The notes beneath the pieces were generated by a model, which was given only the letters and a program-made list of their open reading frames with translations, was not told the origin of the DNA and made no database searches. From Vallitalea sp. (lineage in GTDB: Bacteria; Bacillota; Clostridia; Lachnospirales; Vallitaleaceae): a stretch of DNA of 64,000 nt. Each line of letters starts with the position of its first letter. Position 1 is the stretch's first letter. Shown here in pieces: positions 1-9,196 of this stretch. Where the stretch lies: NCBI RefSeq assembly GCF_025211055.1, contig NZ_JAOARO010000023.1:37726-101725 (forward strand), written 5' to 3'. The position numbers and the translations under genes were made by a program.

Positions 1-2
1 GT

Positions 3-110
3 GTAAAAACAGCATTAACAAATACGATTAATGTATACGACATTCTAAAATATGATACTTTTGTGGTAACTAAAGATGCGGTTGCTACAATTCAGGAGGT
101 GTATGCATAA
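3..110 (+). CDS. rplD: 50S ribosomal protein L4, C-terminal end (partial)
   Basis: The first reading frame of the window is open from base 3 and encodes 35 residues ending in ATIQEVYA before a TAA stop. The segment [17 protein letters not shown] matches the C-terminal part of bacterial L4, whose gene precedes rplW in the S10 operon. L4 lies near the peptide exit tunnel of the large subunit. The stop codon shares its last base with the rplW start (TAATG), which suggests translational coupling. The start and most of the gene lie outside the window. Confidence 0.88.
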   Translation, partial: VKTALTNTINVYDILKYDTFVVTKDAVATIQEVYA

Positions 111-409
111 TGGCTGATTTAAAATATTATGACATAATATTAAAACCTGTTGTTACTGAAAAAAGTATGGAAGTTATGGCTGACAGAAAATACACTTTCT
201 TAGTTCATCCAGAAGCAACGAAAACTCAAGTAAAAGAAGCAGTAGAAAAAATGTTCGAAGGAACAAAAGTTGAAAAAGTTAATACTATGAATAATATTGG
301 TAAAGTAAAAAGAAGAGGTATGACTTTTGGTAAGACTGCTAAGACAAAGAAAGCTATTGTTAAGTTAACAAAAGGTAGCAAAGAAATAGATTTCTTTGAA
401 GGTATGTAA
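110..409 (+). CDS. rplW: 50S ribosomal protein L23
   Basis: This 99-residue protein is L23, which binds 23S rRNA at the tunnel exit and is the docking site for trigger factor and SRP. The N-terminal YYDIILKPVVTEKSM block and the basic loop KVKRRGMTFGKTAKTKKA are typical of the family, and the length is normal. A good ribosome-binding site (aggaggt) precedes the ATG, which overlaps the rplD stop by one base. It lies between rplD and rplB, the standard S10-operon order. Identification is secure. Confidence 0.97.
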   Translation: MADLKYYDIILKPVVTEKSMEVMADRKYTFLVHPEATKTQVKEAVEKMFEGTKVEKVNTMNNIGKVKRRGMTFGKTAKTKKAIVKLTKGSKEIDFFEGM

Positions 410-460
410 TAAACAATATAATTAAAGTATAAACGACTAGTAGTTAGATAGTTAGAAGAT

Positions 461-478
461 ACACACGGTAGCGTGTGT
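461..478 (+). other. Small perfect hairpin between rplW and rplB
   Basis: The sequence acacacg-gtag-cgtgtgt forms a 7-bp perfect stem with a 4-base loop. It lies in the 97-base gap between rplW and rplB. There is no T-run after it, so it is unlikely to be an intrinsic terminator. It may be an mRNA processing or stability element, or may affect rplB translation, whose ribosome-binding site starts about a dozen bases downstream. Confidence 0.5.
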
Positions 479-506
479 CAATATACTTTTGAAAGGAGTG
501 CAATTC

Positions 507-1343
507 ATGGGTATTAAAAAATACAACCCTTATACACCTTCCAGAAGACATATGACAGGTTCTACTTTTGAGGAGATTACTAAAAAAACTCCTGAGAAAT
601 CATTAGTAGTAAGTCTAAAAAAACATTCTGGACGTAATAATCAAGGTAAGATTACAGTAAGACACCGTGGTGGCGGGTCTAAGATTAAATATAGAATGAT
701 AGATTTCAAAAGAAATAAAGATGGTGTTCCAGGTAAAGTAGTAGCTATTGAATATGATCCAAACCGTTCAGCAAATATTGCATTAGTACAATATGTGGAT
801 GGAGAAAAAAGATATATTCTTTCACCAAACGGATTAAAAGTGGGACACAAAGTAATGAGTGGATCAGAAGCTGAAATCAGAGTTGGAAATGCATTACAAC
901 TTAAAGATATTCCAGTAGGTTCTAGTATTCACAACATTGAGTTAAAACCAGGTAAAGGTGGACAATTAGTTCGTTCAGCTGGTAATGTAGCGCAACTTAT
1001 GGCAAAAGAAGGTAAATTTGCAACACTTAGATTACCATCTGGAGAAATGAGATTAGTTCCAATCCTTTGTAAAGCTACAATAGGTCAAGTTGGAAATATC
1101 GATCATGAACTTATTACAGTTGGTAAAGCTGGACGTAAACGTCATATGGGTATCCGTCCTACAGTTCGTGGTTCTGTTATGAACCCTAATGACCATCCAC
1201 ATGGTGGTGGAGAAGGTAGAGCACCTGTTGGTCGTCCAAGTCCAATGACTCCTTGGGGTAAACCAGCACTTGGTTACAAAACTAGAAAGAAAAATAAGCA
1301 TTCTAATAAATATATCATAAGAAAACGTTCAAGTAAAAAATAA
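507..1343 (+). CDS. rplB: 50S ribosomal protein L2
   Basis: L2 helps hold the two ribosomal subunits together and supports the peptidyl-transferase centre. The protein starts [14 protein letters not shown] and carries the C-terminal GMRPTV-type region (here [20 protein letters not shown]) with the conserved histidine of the L2 loop. The open frame extends upstream to an in-frame ATG at 489, but the Shine-Dalgarno sequence gaaaggag lies between that codon and the ATG at 507. The later start is therefore chosen, giving 278 residues, the usual length. It is followed 26 bases later by rpsS. Confidence 0.97.
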   Translation: MGIKKYNPYTPSRRHMTGSTFEEITKKTPEKSLVVSLKKHSGRNNQGKITVRHRGGGSKIKYRMIDFKRNKDGVPGKVVAIEYDPNRSANIALVQYVDGEKRYILSPNGLKVGHKVMSGSEAEIRVGNALQLKDIPVGSSIHNIELKPGKGGQLVRSAGNVAQLMAKEGKFATLRLPSGEMRLVPILCKATIGQVGNIDHELITVGKAGRKRHMGIRPTVRGSVMNPNDHPHGGGEGRAPVGRPSPMTPWGKPALGYKTRKKNKHSNKYIIRKRSSKK

Positions 1344-1369
1344 TAACCACTAAAAGGAGGTTTGAATTA

Positions 1370-1651
1370 ATGTCTCGTTCACTTAAAAAAGGACCTTTCG
1401 CAGATGAACACTTACTAAAAAAAGTAAGAGTATTAAATGAAAAAGGCGATAAACAAGTTATTAAAACATGGTCAAGACGTTCCACTATTTTCCCTGAGAT
1501 GCTAGGTCATACTATTGCAGTTCATGATGGAAGAAGACATGTACCTGTTTATATAAGCGAAGATATGGTAGGACATAAATTAGGAGAATTCGTGCTAACA
1601 AGAACTTATAGAGGTCACGGAAAAGACGAAAAGAAATCAAAAGTACGTTAA
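1370..1651 (+). CDS. rpsS: 30S ribosomal protein S19
   Basis: This 93-residue protein is S19, which sits in the head of the small subunit, binds 16S rRNA together with S13 and contacts the A-site tRNA region. The start [18 protein letters not shown], the central [20 protein letters not shown] and the C-terminal [14 protein letters not shown] segments are diagnostic. A strong aaaggaggt site lies ahead of the ATG. It is placed between rplB and rplV as in nearly all S10 operons. The length and sequence are ordinary. Confidence 0.97.
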   Translation: MSRSLKKGPFADEHLLKKVRVLNEKGDKQVIKTWSRRSTIFPEMLGHTIAVHDGRRHVPVYISEDMVGHKLGEFVLTRTYRGHGKDEKKSKVR

Positions 1652-1687
1652 TGCGGTAAATGCAGTATGGAAGGAGGCTAATTTATA

Positions 1688-2074
1688 ATGGCTAAAGGGC
1701 ATAGAAGTCAGATAAAAAGAGAAAGAAATGCTAACAAAGATACTAGACCTAAAGCAAAGGTATCCTATGCTAGAGTTTCACCAACAAAAGCTAAAATTGT
1801 ACTTGATACAATTAAAGGAAAAGATGTAGGTGCAGCCGTAGGTATATTAAATTACACACCTAGAAACGGTGCTAGAATCATAGAAAAAGTTTTAAAATCA
1901 GCTATAGCTAATGCTGAGAATAATAATGGATTAGATCCAGCTAACTTATACGTTGAAGAAGCTTTTGCTAACAAAGGACCTACAATGAAGAGAATAAGAC
2001 CAAGAGCACAAGGTAGAGCGTATAGAATAGAAAAGAAATCTAGTCATATCACAATCATTCTTAACGAAAGATAG
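1688..2074 (+). CDS. rplV: 50S ribosomal protein L22
   Basis: L22 (128 residues) binds all 23S rRNA domains, and its extended beta-hairpin lines the nascent-peptide tunnel near the macrolide site. The hairpin is visible as GPTMKRIRPRAQGRAYRI near the C-terminus. The N-terminal ARVSPTKAKIVLDTIKGKDV segment is also typical. A short basic leader (KGHRSQIKRERNANKD) makes it slightly longer than the roughly 110-residue Bacillus protein. It precedes rpsC by 15 bases. The tunnel hairpin shows no obvious deletion of the kind linked to macrolide resistance. Confidence 0.97.
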   Translation: MAKGHRSQIKRERNANKDTRPKAKVSYARVSPTKAKIVLDTIKGKDVGAAVGILNYTPRNGARIIEKVLKSAIANAENNNGLDPANLYVEEAFANKGPTMKRIRPRAQGRAYRIEKKSSHITIILNER

Positions 2075-2089
2075 ATAAGGAGGGAAAGA

Positions 2090-2749
2090 ATGGGACAAAA
2101 AGTCAACCCACATGGATTAAGAGTCGGAATTATTAAAGACTGGGATGCAAAGTGGTACGCAGAAAAGGATTTTGCAGACCTTTTAATAGAAGACAATAAA
2201 TTAAGAACATATATTAAAAAAAGATTGTATTCAGCTGGTGTATCTAGAATAGAAATAGAAAGAGCATCAGAAAGAGTAAAAATTAACATTCACACAGCTA
2301 AACCTGGTATTGTTATTGGTAAAGGCGGTTCATCAATTGAAAAATTAAGAACTGAATTACAAAAAATGACTGCTAGTAAAGTAATTGTGAATATAGTTGA
2401 AGTTAAAAGACCAGAAAAAAATGCTCAATTAGTTGCTGAAAACATTGCACTTCAACTTGAAAATCGTGTATCTTTCCGTAGAGCTATGAAGCAATCAATG
2501 GGAAGAACAATGAAAGCAGGAGCAAAAGGAATTAAAGCTATCTGCTCAGGACGTTTAGGTGGAGCAGAAATGGCTCGTACAGAATCATATAATGAGGGAA
2601 CAATTCCTCTACAGACACTTCGTGCAGATATAGATTATGGATTTGCTGAAGCAAATACTATATATGGAAAAATCGGTGTAAAAATATATATTTATAATGG
2701 CGAAGTTCTTCCTGGTCAAGTTACTAAGAGAGAAGGGAGAGGGAAGTAA
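2090..2749 (+). CDS. rpsC: 30S ribosomal protein S3
   Basis: S3 (219 residues) lies at the mRNA entry channel of the small subunit and contributes to its helicase activity. An N-terminal type-II KH domain is present with the GxxG loop in [15 protein letters not shown]. The C-terminal domain follows with [29 protein letters not shown]. The start [14 protein letters not shown] is characteristic. A ribosome-binding site (aaggaggga) lies just ahead. The stop overlaps the rplP start by one base (TAATG), indicating coupled translation of S3 and L16. Confidence 0.97.
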   Translation: MGQKVNPHGLRVGIIKDWDAKWYAEKDFADLLIEDNKLRTYIKKRLYSAGVSRIEIERASERVKINIHTAKPGIVIGKGGSSIEKLRTELQKMTASKVIVNIVEVKRPEKNAQLVAENIALQLENRVSFRRAMKQSMGRTMKAGAKGIKAICSGRLGGAEMARTESYNEGTIPLQTLRADIDYGFAEANTIYGKIGVKIYIYNGEVLPGQVTKREGRGK

Positions 2750-3189
2750 TGTTAATTCCAAAGAGAGTTAAACGCCGTAAACAATTTCGTGGTAACATGA
2801 AAGGTAAAGCGTTAAGAGGAAACAAAATCAATTACGGTGAATATGGTATTGTTGCATTAGAGCCTTGCTGGATAAAATCCAATCAAATAGAAGCTGCCCG
2901 TGTTGCTATGACTCGTTACATCAAACGTGGTGGTAAAGTTTGGATTAAAATTTTCCCTGATAAACCAGTTACAGCAAAACCTGCTGAAACAAGAATGGGT
3001 AAAGGAAAAGGATCACCTGAGTACTGGGTAGCAGTAGTAAAGCCAGGCCGTGTAATGTTTGAAATTGCTGGAGTAGAAGAAGAAGTAGCTAGAGAAGCAT
3101 TAAGACTTGCTTTGCACAAGTTGCCATGTAAATGCAAAGTTTATTCTCGTGCAGAGCTAGAAGGCGGTGATAATTGTGAAGTCAACTAA
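2749..3189 (+). CDS. rplP: 50S ribosomal protein L16
   Basis: L16 (146 residues) organises the A-site and central protuberance region of the 50S subunit. Recognisable segments are [15 protein letters not shown] at the start, [19 protein letters not shown], and [17 protein letters not shown] in the middle. It overlaps rpsC by one base upstream, and its 3' end overlaps the start of rpmC, so the three genes form a tightly coupled translational unit. It runs slightly past the common end, through the rpmC ribosome-binding site. Identification is secure. Confidence 0.97.
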   Translation: MLIPKRVKRRKQFRGNMKGKALRGNKINYGEYGIVALEPCWIKSNQIEAARVAMTRYIKRGGKVWIKIFPDKPVTAKPAETRMGKGKGSPEYWVAVVKPGRVMFEIAGVEEEVAREALRLALHKLPCKCKVYSRAELEGGDNCEVN

Positions 3190-3385
3190 ATACATTGAAG
3201 AATTAAAAAATAAATCTGCTGCAGAACTTAATGAAGATTTAGTTACTGCAAAGAAAGAATTATTTAACCTAAGATTTCAAAATGCGACTAACCAATTAGA
3301 TAATACAGGTAGAATTAAAGAGGTTAGAAAAAATATAGCTAGAATTCAAACAATTATAACTGAGCAATTAAAGGTTGCTAAGTAA
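3176..3385 (+). CDS. rpmC: 50S ribosomal protein L29
   Basis: L29 is a small helical protein at the tunnel exit next to L23. The frame can open at GTG 3167 or GTG 3176. The second is preferred because the sequence aaggcgg then lies about 8 bases upstream as a ribosome-binding site, and the product [22 protein letters not shown] matches the normal L29 start. This gives 69 residues. The motif [31 protein letters not shown] is typical. The start lies inside the last codons of rplP, so its translation probably depends on L16 translation. Confidence 0.94.
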   Translation: MKSTKYIEELKNKSAAELNEDLVTAKKELFNLRFQNATNQLDNTGRIKEVRKNIARIQTIITEQLKVAK

Positions 3386-3405
3386 CCTTGGAAGGAGGAA
3401 TTCAA

Positions 3406-3663
3406 GTGGCTGAAAGAAATCTACGTAAAGTTCGTATAGGTAGAGTAGTTAGTGATAAAATGGATAAGACAGTTGTTGTAGCTGTTGAAAATAACGTAAA
3501 GCATCCATTATACGGAAAAGTTGTAAAAAGAACTTACAAATTAAAAGCCCATGATGAAAAAAATGAATGTGGCATTGGCGATAGAGTACGTGTTATGGAA
3601 ACAAGACCATTATCAAAAGATAAAAGATGGAGATTAGTAGAAATAGTAGAAAAAGCAAAATAA
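3406..3663 (+). CDS. rpsQ: 30S ribosomal protein S17
   Basis: S17 is an OB-fold protein that binds 16S rRNA early in 30S assembly. The open frame extends to a TTG at 3388, but that region contains the ribosome-binding site aaggagga, so the GTG at 3406 is the likely start. The product is then 85 residues, the normal length. Diagnostic blocks are [38 protein letters not shown] and [21 protein letters not shown]. It lies between rpmC and rplN as in the standard spc order. Confidence 0.95.
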   Translation: MAERNLRKVRIGRVVSDKMDKTVVVAVENNVKHPLYGKVVKRTYKLKAHDEKNECGIGDRVRVMETRPLSKDKRWRLVEIVEKAK

Positions 3664-3694
3664 GCTTTGTATTTGCTGAAAGGAGGTTCATCTA

Positions 3695-4063
3695 ATGATC
3701 CAACAAGAATCCAGACTTAAAGTTGCAGATAATACAGGTGCAAAAGAAATCCTTTGCATCAGAGTATTAGGCGGATCAACTAGGAGATATGCAAACATTG
3801 GAGATGTTATAGTTGCTACTGTTAAAGATGCAACACCAGGTGGCGTTGTAAAAAAAGGTGAAGTAGTTAAAGCTGTAGTAGTTAGAACTAAAAAAGGTGC
3901 ACGTCGTAAAGACGGTTCTTATATCAAATTTGACCAAAACGCAGCGGTTATAATCAAAGATGATAAGACACCAAAAGGAACTCGTATTTTTGGACCTGTT
4001 GCTAGAGAGTTAAGAGAGAAAAAATACATGAAAATCCTATCATTAGCACCAGAAGTATTATAG
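3695..4063 (+). CDS. rplN: 50S ribosomal protein L14
   Basis: L14 (122 residues) forms part of an intersubunit bridge and is the docking surface for the silencing factor RsfS. The start [18 protein letters not shown] and the blocks [20 protein letters not shown] and [24 protein letters not shown] are those of the universal family. The length is exactly typical. A strong aaaggaggt site precedes the ATG. In many bacteria L14 starts the spc operon, but no separate promoter is visible in the 31-base gap here. Confidence 0.97.
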   Translation: MIQQESRLKVADNTGAKEILCIRVLGGSTRRYANIGDVIVATVKDATPGGVVKKGEVVKAVVVRTKKGARRKDGSYIKFDQNAAVIIKDDKTPKGTRIFGPVARELREKKYMKILSLAPEVL

Positions 4064-4076
4064 GGAGGTGTAATAA

Positions 4077-4412
4077 GTGTATAAAACAAGACTTAAATCA
4101 GGTGATACTGTTAAAGTTATTTCTGGAAAAGACAAAGGAAAAGAAGGAAAGATTTTAACTGTAGATAGAAAAAATGGAAAAGTAATTGTGGAAGGCGTTA
4201 ACATGGTTACAAAGCATACAAAACCAAGTGCTGCTAATGGGCAAGGTGGAATTGTTCACCAAGAATCAGCATTAAATGCTTCAAAAGTAATGTATGTTCA
4301 TAAAGGAAAACCTACAAGATTAGGTGTTAAAGTAGTAAAAGAAGACAGAAATGGACGTACTAAGAATGTTAGATATAGAGTAGCCAAATCAACAGGTGAA
4401 GTTATAGATTAA
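4077..4412 (+). CDS. rplX: 50S ribosomal protein L24
   Basis: L24 is an assembly-initiator protein that binds the 5' part of 23S rRNA. It starts at a GTG preceded by agggaggtg and is 111 residues long, a little longer than the usual 102-105. The N-terminal KOW motif is seen in [19 protein letters not shown]. The middle [21 protein letters not shown] and C-terminal [21 protein letters not shown] blocks confirm the family. It is separated from rplN by 13 bases. Confidence 0.95.
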   Translation: MYKTRLKSGDTVKVISGKDKGKEGKILTVDRKNGKVIVEGVNMVTKHTKPSAANGQGGIVHQESALNASKVMYVHKGKPTRLGVKVVKEDRNGRTKNVRYRVAKSTGEVID

Positions 4413-4434
4413 TAGTAGAGAGGAGGTATCTCAC

Positions 4435-4974
4435 TTGAGTAGAATAAAAGAGGTTTACAATAATGAAATTGTAGATGCTATGATGAAAAAATTTAACTAT
4501 AAAAATAAAATGGCTGTACCAAAAATTGAAAAAGTAGTTATAAATATGGGCGTTGGAGAAGCTAAAGAGAATCGTAAGATTCTAGATTCTGCTGTTAGTG
4601 ATTTAACAATAATCGCTGGACAAAAGCCTATAATAACAAAAGCTAAAAAATCTGTTGCAGCTTTCAAAGTAAGAGAAGGTATGCCTATAGGATGTAAAGT
4701 TACACTTAGAGGTAGTAGAATGTATGATTTTACTGATCGTCTAATTAACTTAGCGCTACCAAGAGTTAGAGACTTTAGAGGTGTTAATCCTAACGCATTT
4801 GATGGTAGAGGTAACTACGCTTTAGGTATTAAAGAGCAATTAATCTTTCCTGAGATCGAATATGATAAAGTTGATAAAGTTAGAGGTATGGATATTATCT
4901 TCGTTACTACAGCTAAGACTGATGAAGAAGCTCGTGAATTATTAACATTATTCGGAATGCCTTTTAAAAAATAA
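4435..4974 (+). CDS. rplE: 50S ribosomal protein L5
   Basis: L5 (179 residues) binds 5S rRNA and contacts the P-site tRNA in the central protuberance. The start codon is TTG, supported by the agaggaggt site about 7 bases upstream. Typical blocks include [54 protein letters not shown] and [17 protein letters not shown]. The length is normal. A TTG start with a strong ribosome-binding site is unremarkable in low-GC Firmicutes. Confidence 0.96.
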   Translation: MSRIKEVYNNEIVDAMMKKFNYKNKMAVPKIEKVVINMGVGEAKENRKILDSAVSDLTIIAGQKPIITKAKKSVAAFKVREGMPIGCKVTLRGSRMYDFTDRLINLALPRVRDFRGVNPNAFDGRGNYALGIKEQLIFPEIEYDKVDKVRGMDIIFVTTAKTDEEARELLTLFGMPFKK

Positions 4975-4993
4975 TAAGGAGGGAATCGATTAA

Positions 4994-5179
4994 ATGGCAA
5001 AAACATCAATGAAAGTTAAACAACAACTTAAGCCAAAGTTTTCATCAAGAGCTTATAACCGTTGTAGAATATGTGGAAGACCTCACGGATATCTAAGAAA
5101 ATATGGAATATGTAGAATCTGTTTCCGTGAATTAGCGTATAAAGGACAAATCCCAGGTGTTAAAAAAGCTAGTTGGTAA
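4994..5179 (+). CDS. rpsN: 30S ribosomal protein S14, zinc-binding type Z
   Basis: This 61-residue protein is the short zinc-binding form of S14 (type Z). The four zinc ligands are C24, C27, C40 and C43, in CRIC and CRIC pairs around [13 protein letters not shown]14 assembles late into the 30S head beside S3 and S10. The zinc form in the spc operon is the housekeeping copy. Firmicutes often carry a second zinc-free paralogue under Zur control elsewhere, which cannot be judged here. A good ribosome-binding site precedes the ATG. Confidence 0.97.
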   Translation: MAKTSMKVKQQLKPKFSSRAYNRCRICGRPHGYLRKYGICRICFRELAYKGQIPGVKKASW

Positions 5180-5209
5180 GATTTAGTAATAGGAAGGAGG
5201 CCACAAATT

Positions 5210-5611
5210 ATGACAATGAGCGATCCAATTGCAGATATGTTAACAAGAATCCGTAACGGAAATACTGCTAAACATGATTTTGTAGATGTACCTGCTTCAA
5301 AAATGAAGCAAGCTGTTGCTGACATTTTGGTAAATGAAGGGTACGTTAAAGGATATAAATTAATAGAAGATGGTTTAATCAAAACTATCCGTGTAGAAAT
5401 GAAATATGGTAAAGATAAAAATGAAAAGGTAATAGCTGGAATCAAGAAAATATCTAAACCTGGACTTAGAGTATATGCAGGTAAAGATGAATTACCAAAA
5501 GTATTAGGTGGACTTGGAACTGCTATCATCTCAACTAATAAAGGTATCATAACTGATAAAGAAGCTAGAAAACAAAATGTTGGTGGAGAAGTAATTGCTT
5601 TTATATGGTAA
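5210..5611 (+). CDS. rpsH: 30S ribosomal protein S8
   Basis: S8 (133 residues) binds the central domain of 16S rRNA and in E. coli represses spc-operon translation. The start [17 protein letters not shown] and the C-terminal GGEVIAFIW are diagnostic. The blocks [22 protein letters not shown] and [22 protein letters not shown] also fit. The ATG at 5210 lies 9 bases after aaggagg. An alternative ATG two codons downstream would give the commoner MSDPIADML start but has poorer spacing. Confidence 0.97.
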   Translation: MTMSDPIADMLTRIRNGNTAKHDFVDVPASKMKQAVADILVNEGYVKGYKLIEDGLIKTIRVEMKYGKDKNEKVIAGIKKISKPGLRVYAGKDELPKVLGGLGTAIISTNKGIITDKEARKQNVGGEVIAFIW

Positions 5612-5705
5612 TTACTACTCTTGAAAGAATTAGACATAAAAAATAAAATATAATGGATGAAGCTTTGCATTGTTGCAAAGGTATTTAATCCGAGGAGGTG
5701 CAAGC

Positions 5706-6239
5706 ATGTCACGTATTGGTAGATTACCTGTAGAAATTCCAGCAGGAGTAGAAGTTAATATAACAGAAAGTAACTTTATAACTGTTAAAGGAGCAAAAGG
5801 TACTTTAGAACAACAATTACCAAAAGAAATGTTAATTTCTAAAGAGGAAAACCAAGTGGTAGTAAATAGACCAAATGATTTAAAGAAAATGAAATCATTA
5901 CATGGTTTAACTAGAACTCTTGTTGCGAACATGATTGAAGGAGTAACTAAAGGTTACGAAAAGAAATTAGAAATCAATGGTGTTGGATATAGAGCACAAA
6001 AGCAAGGTAAAAAATTAGTATTATCTTTAGGATATTCACATCCAGTAGAAATGGAAGATCCAGAAGGTCTTGAAGCAGTTGTAGAAGGACAAAATGTTAT
6101 TATCGTAAAAGGAATTGACAAAGCAAGAGTAGGTCAATACGCAGCGGAAATAAGATTTAAGAGACCACCTGAGCCATACAAAGGCAAAGGAATTAAGTAC
6201 GCTGATGAAGTAATCAGACGTAAAGAAACTGGTAAATAG
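5706..6239 (+). CDS. rplF: 50S ribosomal protein L6
   Basis: L6 (177 residues) sits near the sarcin-ricin loop and the elongation-factor binding site. The frame opens earlier at 5670, but cgaggaggt lies just before the ATG at 5706 and the product [19 protein letters not shown] is the normal start. The duplicated L6 fold is reflected by the two blocks [19 protein letters not shown] and [19 protein letters not shown]. The C-terminal [20 protein letters not shown] is diagnostic. The 94-base gap upstream has no clear promoter. Confidence 0.97.
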   Translation: MSRIGRLPVEIPAGVEVNITESNFITVKGAKGTLEQQLPKEMLISKEENQVVVNRPNDLKKMKSLHGLTRTLVANMIEGVTKGYEKKLEINGVGYRAQKQGKKLVLSLGYSHPVEMEDPEGLEAVVEGQNVIIVKGIDKARVGQYAAEIRFKRPPEPYKGKGIKYADEVIRRKETGK

Positions 6240-6263
6240 TAAAAAAGTAAAGGGGTGAAATCC

Positions 6264-6632
6264 ATGATAAAGAAAACATCACGAACTAAAGTACGTGTTA
6301 AGAAGCATAGAAGAATACGTAATAATATAGTTGGAACTTCAGAGAGACCTCGTTTAGTGGTTTTTAGAAGTGACAAACATATGTATGCGCAAGTTATCGA
6401 TGACCTAACTGGTCATACTTTAGCAGCAGCTTCTACAGTTGAAAAAGACATTAAAAGTGGTTTAGAAAAAACTAATAATGTTGCAGCAGCAGTTCTTGTT
6501 GGAGAAACTGTTGCTAAAAGAGCTGTAGAAAAAGGTGTTACAGAAGTAATTTTCGATAGAGGCGGATACATTTATCAAGGTAAAGTAAAAGCATTAGCAG
6601 ACTCAGCTAGAGAAGCTGGGTTAAAATTCTAA
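6264..6632 (+). CDS. rplR: 50S ribosomal protein L18
   Basis: L18 binds 5S rRNA together with L5. The frame begins at GTG 6255, but the ribosome-binding site aaaggggtg overlaps that codon, so the ATG at 6264 is chosen, giving about 122 residues. Family blocks are [31 protein letters not shown] and [20 protein letters not shown] followed by AREAGLKF at the end. It is flanked by rplF and rpsE in the conserved order. Nothing unusual was seen. Confidence 0.96.
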   Translation: MIKKTSRTKVRVKKHRRIRNNIVGTSERPRLVVFRSDKHMYAQVIDDLTGHTLAAASTVEKDIKSGLEKTNNVAAAVLVGETVAKRAVEKGVTEVIFDRGGYIYQGKVKALADSAREAGLKF

Positions 6633-6648
6633 GTAAGGAGGTAGAAGC

Positions 6649-7158
6649 ATGAAGCGTACAATGATTGATGCTAGTAAGCTAGATCTAAAAGAAAAAGTAG
6701 TATCAATAAGACGTGTTACTAAGGTAGTAAAGGGAGGACGTAACTTCCGTTTTGCAGCTTTAGTAGTAGTCGGAGATGAGAATGGGCATGTAGGCGCAGG
6801 TGTAGGTAAAGCAACTGAAATTCCTGATGCTATTCGTAAAGGTATCGACGACGCTAAAAAAAGACTTATTGAAGTTCCTATAGATGAAAATGGTAGTATT
6901 CCACATGATTACATCGGTAAATTCGGAAGTGCTTCCGTTTTAATGAAAAGAGCACCAGAAGGAACAGGTGTTATAGCTGGTGGTCCTGCTCGTGCCGTAC
7001 TTGAACTTGCAGGAATCAAAAATATCAGAACAAAATCATTAGGTTCAAATAACAAGAATAATGTAGTAACAGCTACTGTTGCAGGGCTTGATGGACTTAA
7101 AACTCCTGAAGAAGTAGCAAAACTTCGTGGAAAATCAATTGAAGAGCTTTTAGGATAG
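6649..7158 (+). CDS. rpsE: 30S ribosomal protein S5
   Basis: S5 (169 residues) lies at the mRNA entry channel with S3 and S4 and affects decoding accuracy. The N-terminal double-stranded-RNA-binding fold appears as [19 protein letters not shown]. The loop with [19 protein letters not shown], in the region classically linked to spectinomycin response, looks intact. The C-terminal block [19 protein letters not shown] is also typical. It is preceded by taaggaggt and followed 12 bases later by rpmD. Confidence 0.97.
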   Translation: MKRTMIDASKLDLKEKVVSIRRVTKVVKGGRNFRFAALVVVGDENGHVGAGVGKATEIPDAIRKGIDDAKKRLIEVPIDENGSIPHDYIGKFGSASVLMKRAPEGTGVIAGGPARAVLELAGIKNIRTKSLGSNNKNNVVTATVAGLDGLKTPEEVAKLRGKSIEELLG

Positions 7159-7170
7159 GAGGGAACCAAG

Positions 7171-7353
7171 ATGGCAGATAAATTAAAAATTACTTTAGTT
7201 AAATCCACAATTGGAGCCATTCCTAAACATAGAAAAACAGTAGAAGCTTTAGGACTAACAAAGCTTCATAAAACTGTTGAACAAAAAGATAATAAAGCAA
7301 TTAGAGGTATGGTCCATTCTATACAACATTTAGTAAAAGTAGAAGAAGTTTAA
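7171..7353 (+). CDS. rpmD: 50S ribosomal protein L30
   Basis: L30 (60 residues) is a small 23S rRNA-binding protein found in bacteria and archaea. The block [20 protein letters not shown] is diagnostic, as is [19 protein letters not shown] near the middle. The length is the usual bacterial one. The ribosome-binding site aggaggga overlaps the rpsE stop, which suggests coupled translation. It lies between rpsE and rplO as expected. Confidence 0.96.
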   Translation: MADKLKITLVKSTIGAIPKHRKTVEALGLTKLHKTVEQKDNKAIRGMVHSIQHLVKVEEV

Positions 7354-7385
7354 TCGGGTTAAAATAAGCAAGGAGGTGTAACAAA

Positions 7386-7826
7386 ATGAATTTGACAGAA
7401 TTAAAACCAGCAAAAGGATCAAGAAAATCTAATTATAGAAAAGGAAGAGGACATGCTTCTGGAAATGGTAAAACTGCAGGAAGAGGACAAAACGGACAAA
7501 AGTCTCGTTCCGGTGGTGGCGTAAGACCTGGATTTGAAGGGGGCCAAATGCCATTGTATAGAAGACTTCCCAAAAGAGGTTTTACTTGTAGAAATTCGAA
7601 AGAAATCGTTGGAATTAATGTTGATGTCTTAAATAGATTTGAAGCAGGAGCTACAGTATCTGTTGAAACTCTAATTGAACAAGGCGTTGTTAAAAATCCT
7701 AAAGATGGTGTTAAGATTTTAGGAAACGGCGATTTAACTAAGAAGCTTACAGTAAAAGCTAATGCGTTTAGTAAATCAGCAGTAGAAAAAATCGAAGCCG
7801 CTGGCGGGAAAGCAGAGGTGATTTAG
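7386..7826 (+). CDS. rplO: 50S ribosomal protein L15
   Basis: L15 (146 residues) is a late-assembling protein with a long, Gly/Arg-rich N-terminal extension that penetrates the 50S core. That extension is visible in [19 protein letters not shown] and [20 protein letters not shown]. The C-terminal globular half ends KAEVI. The stop codon is directly followed by the secY ATG with no spacer, and the secY ribosome-binding site lies inside the last codons of rplO. Coupled translation of L15 and SecY is common in spc operons. Confidence 0.97.
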   Translation: MNLTELKPAKGSRKSNYRKGRGHASGNGKTAGRGQNGQKSRSGGGVRPGFEGGQMPLYRRLPKRGFTCRNSKEIVGINVDVLNRFEAGATVSVETLIEQGVVKNPKDGVKILGNGDLTKKLTVKANAFSKSAVEKIEAAGGKAEVI

Positions 7827-9098
7827 ATGTTTAGAACACTTCGTGATGCATTTAAAATACCTGATTTAAGAAAAAAGATAATTTATACAATGTTAATGTT
7901 TTTTGCTATACGTATAGGAGCACATATCAGAATACCATTAATTGATCCGACAGCTGTTCAAAATATGTTCAAAAATGCAGATGATGCTGGATTATTTGGT
8001 ATGTTTGATGCATTCTCAGGTGGTGCGTTCAAGGATATGACATTGTTTGCTATGGGTATTACTCCATACATTACATCTTCAATCATTATGAACCTTCTAA
8101 CAATTGCTATTCCAAAACTTGAGGAAATGCAAAAAGAAGGAGAAGAAGGACGTAAGAAAATTGCTAAAATCACTAGATACGGTACTATAGTATTAGCACT
8201 ACTACAATCAGTTGCAATATCAATTGGACTTGGTAGAAGCTTATTCTATGATTATAATCTAATCTCAGTAATTATTGCTGTAACTGCAATGACTGCTGGT
8301 ACTGCATTCTTAATGTGGGTTGGAGAGCAAATAACAGTAAAAGGTGTTGGAAATGGTATTTCTTTAATTATCTTCATTAACATAATATCAAGATTACCAT
8401 TTGGAACCAAGAAATTATATACACTTGCTACAGCAAGTAAAAAATTAATTCCTGTAATTATCTTATTAATCATATATGTATTAATGGTTACATTTGTAGT
8501 ATTAATACAATTAGGTGAAAGAAGAATACCAGTACAATATGCCAAGAGAATGCAAGGAAGAAAAGTATATGGTGGTCAATCTACACATATTCCATTAAAA
8601 GTAAATATGGCAGGAGTTATACCAGTTATCTTTGCTTCATCCTTATTACAATTTCCAGGAACAGTAACTCAGTTTTTTGGTAAACCAGATGGATGGTGGG
8701 CTTCTGTTATTGATTTCTTGAAGATTACTAGTATATCAGGAGCACTTATTTATTTTGTATTCATATTATTCTTTGCATATTTTTATACTTCAATCATATT
8801 CAATCCAATTGAAGTTGCTAATAATATGAAGAAGAATGGTGGATTTGTTCCAGGTATTAGACCAGGAAAACCAACTGTAGACTATTTATCAAATGTTCTT
8901 AATAAAATTGTATTAATTGGAGCTTTAGCACTAGCACTTATTGCTTTACTTCCAGTTATACTATCAAATATGTTTAGCATGAATGTTACATTTGGTGGTA
9001 CTTCACTTATTATCGTTGTAGGTGTTGCCCTTGAGACAATTAAACAAATAGAATCCCAAATGGTTATGAGACACTATAAAGGATTTTTAAATGCATAA
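7827..9098 (+). CDS. secY: Protein translocase subunit SecY
   Basis: SecY (423 residues) is the channel of the Sec translocon, exporting unfolded proteins and inserting membrane proteins. About ten hydrophobic segments can be traced, beginning IIYTMLMFFAIRIGAHIRIP. The plug and lateral-gate area includes GMFDAFSGGAFKDMTLFAMG and ITPYITSSIIMNLL. The basic cytosolic loop RRIPVQYAKRMQGRKVYGG and the C-terminal IESQMVMRHYKGFL are diagnostic. It will serve the export of the several signal-peptide proteins encoded downstream. It is the last spc gene before a hairpin-containing gap. Confidence 0.97.
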   Translation: MFRTLRDAFKIPDLRKKIIYTMLMFFAIRIGAHIRIPLIDPTAVQNMFKNADDAGLFGMFDAFSGGAFKDMTLFAMGITPYITSSIIMNLLTIAIPKLEEMQKEGEEGRKKIAKITRYGTIVLALLQSVAISIGLGRSLFYDYNLISVIIAVTAMTAGTAFLMWVGEQITVKGVGNGISLIIFINIISRLPFGTKKLYTLATASKKLIPVIILLIIYVLMVTFVVLIQLGERRIPVQYAKRMQGRKVYGGQSTHIPLKVNMAGVIPVIFASSLLQFPGTVTQFFGKPDGWWASVIDFLKITSISGALIYFVFILFFAYFYTSIIFNPIEVANNMKKNGGFVPGIRPGKPTVDYLSNVLNKIVLIGALALALIALLPVILSNMFSMNVTFGGTSLIIVVGVALETIKQIESQMVMRHYKGFLNA

Positions 9099-9103
9099 TA
9101 AAT

Positions 9104-9151
9104 AGATTAAGAATGAAGCCAGAAATAATATTCTATCTTCATTCTAAATCT
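9104..9151 (+). other. Long imperfect hairpin between secY and adk
   Basis: A 15-base arm at 9104-9118 pairs with 9137-9151 with a single mismatch around an 18-base loop. It fills much of the 98-base secY-adk gap. It is not followed by a T-run, so full termination looks unlikely. It could trim or protect the upstream mRNA and so separate spc-operon expression from adk. This is inferred from base pairing only. Confidence 0.55.
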
Positions 9152-9196
9152 TAAATTGCTGAATCTAATATAAGATATAACTTTGGAGGTTATAAA

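Noticed and set aside
5083..5712. Minus-strand open frame of 209 codons
   Set aside because: It spans rpsN, rpsH and the start of rplF on the other strand and has no ribosome-binding site or recognisable domain.
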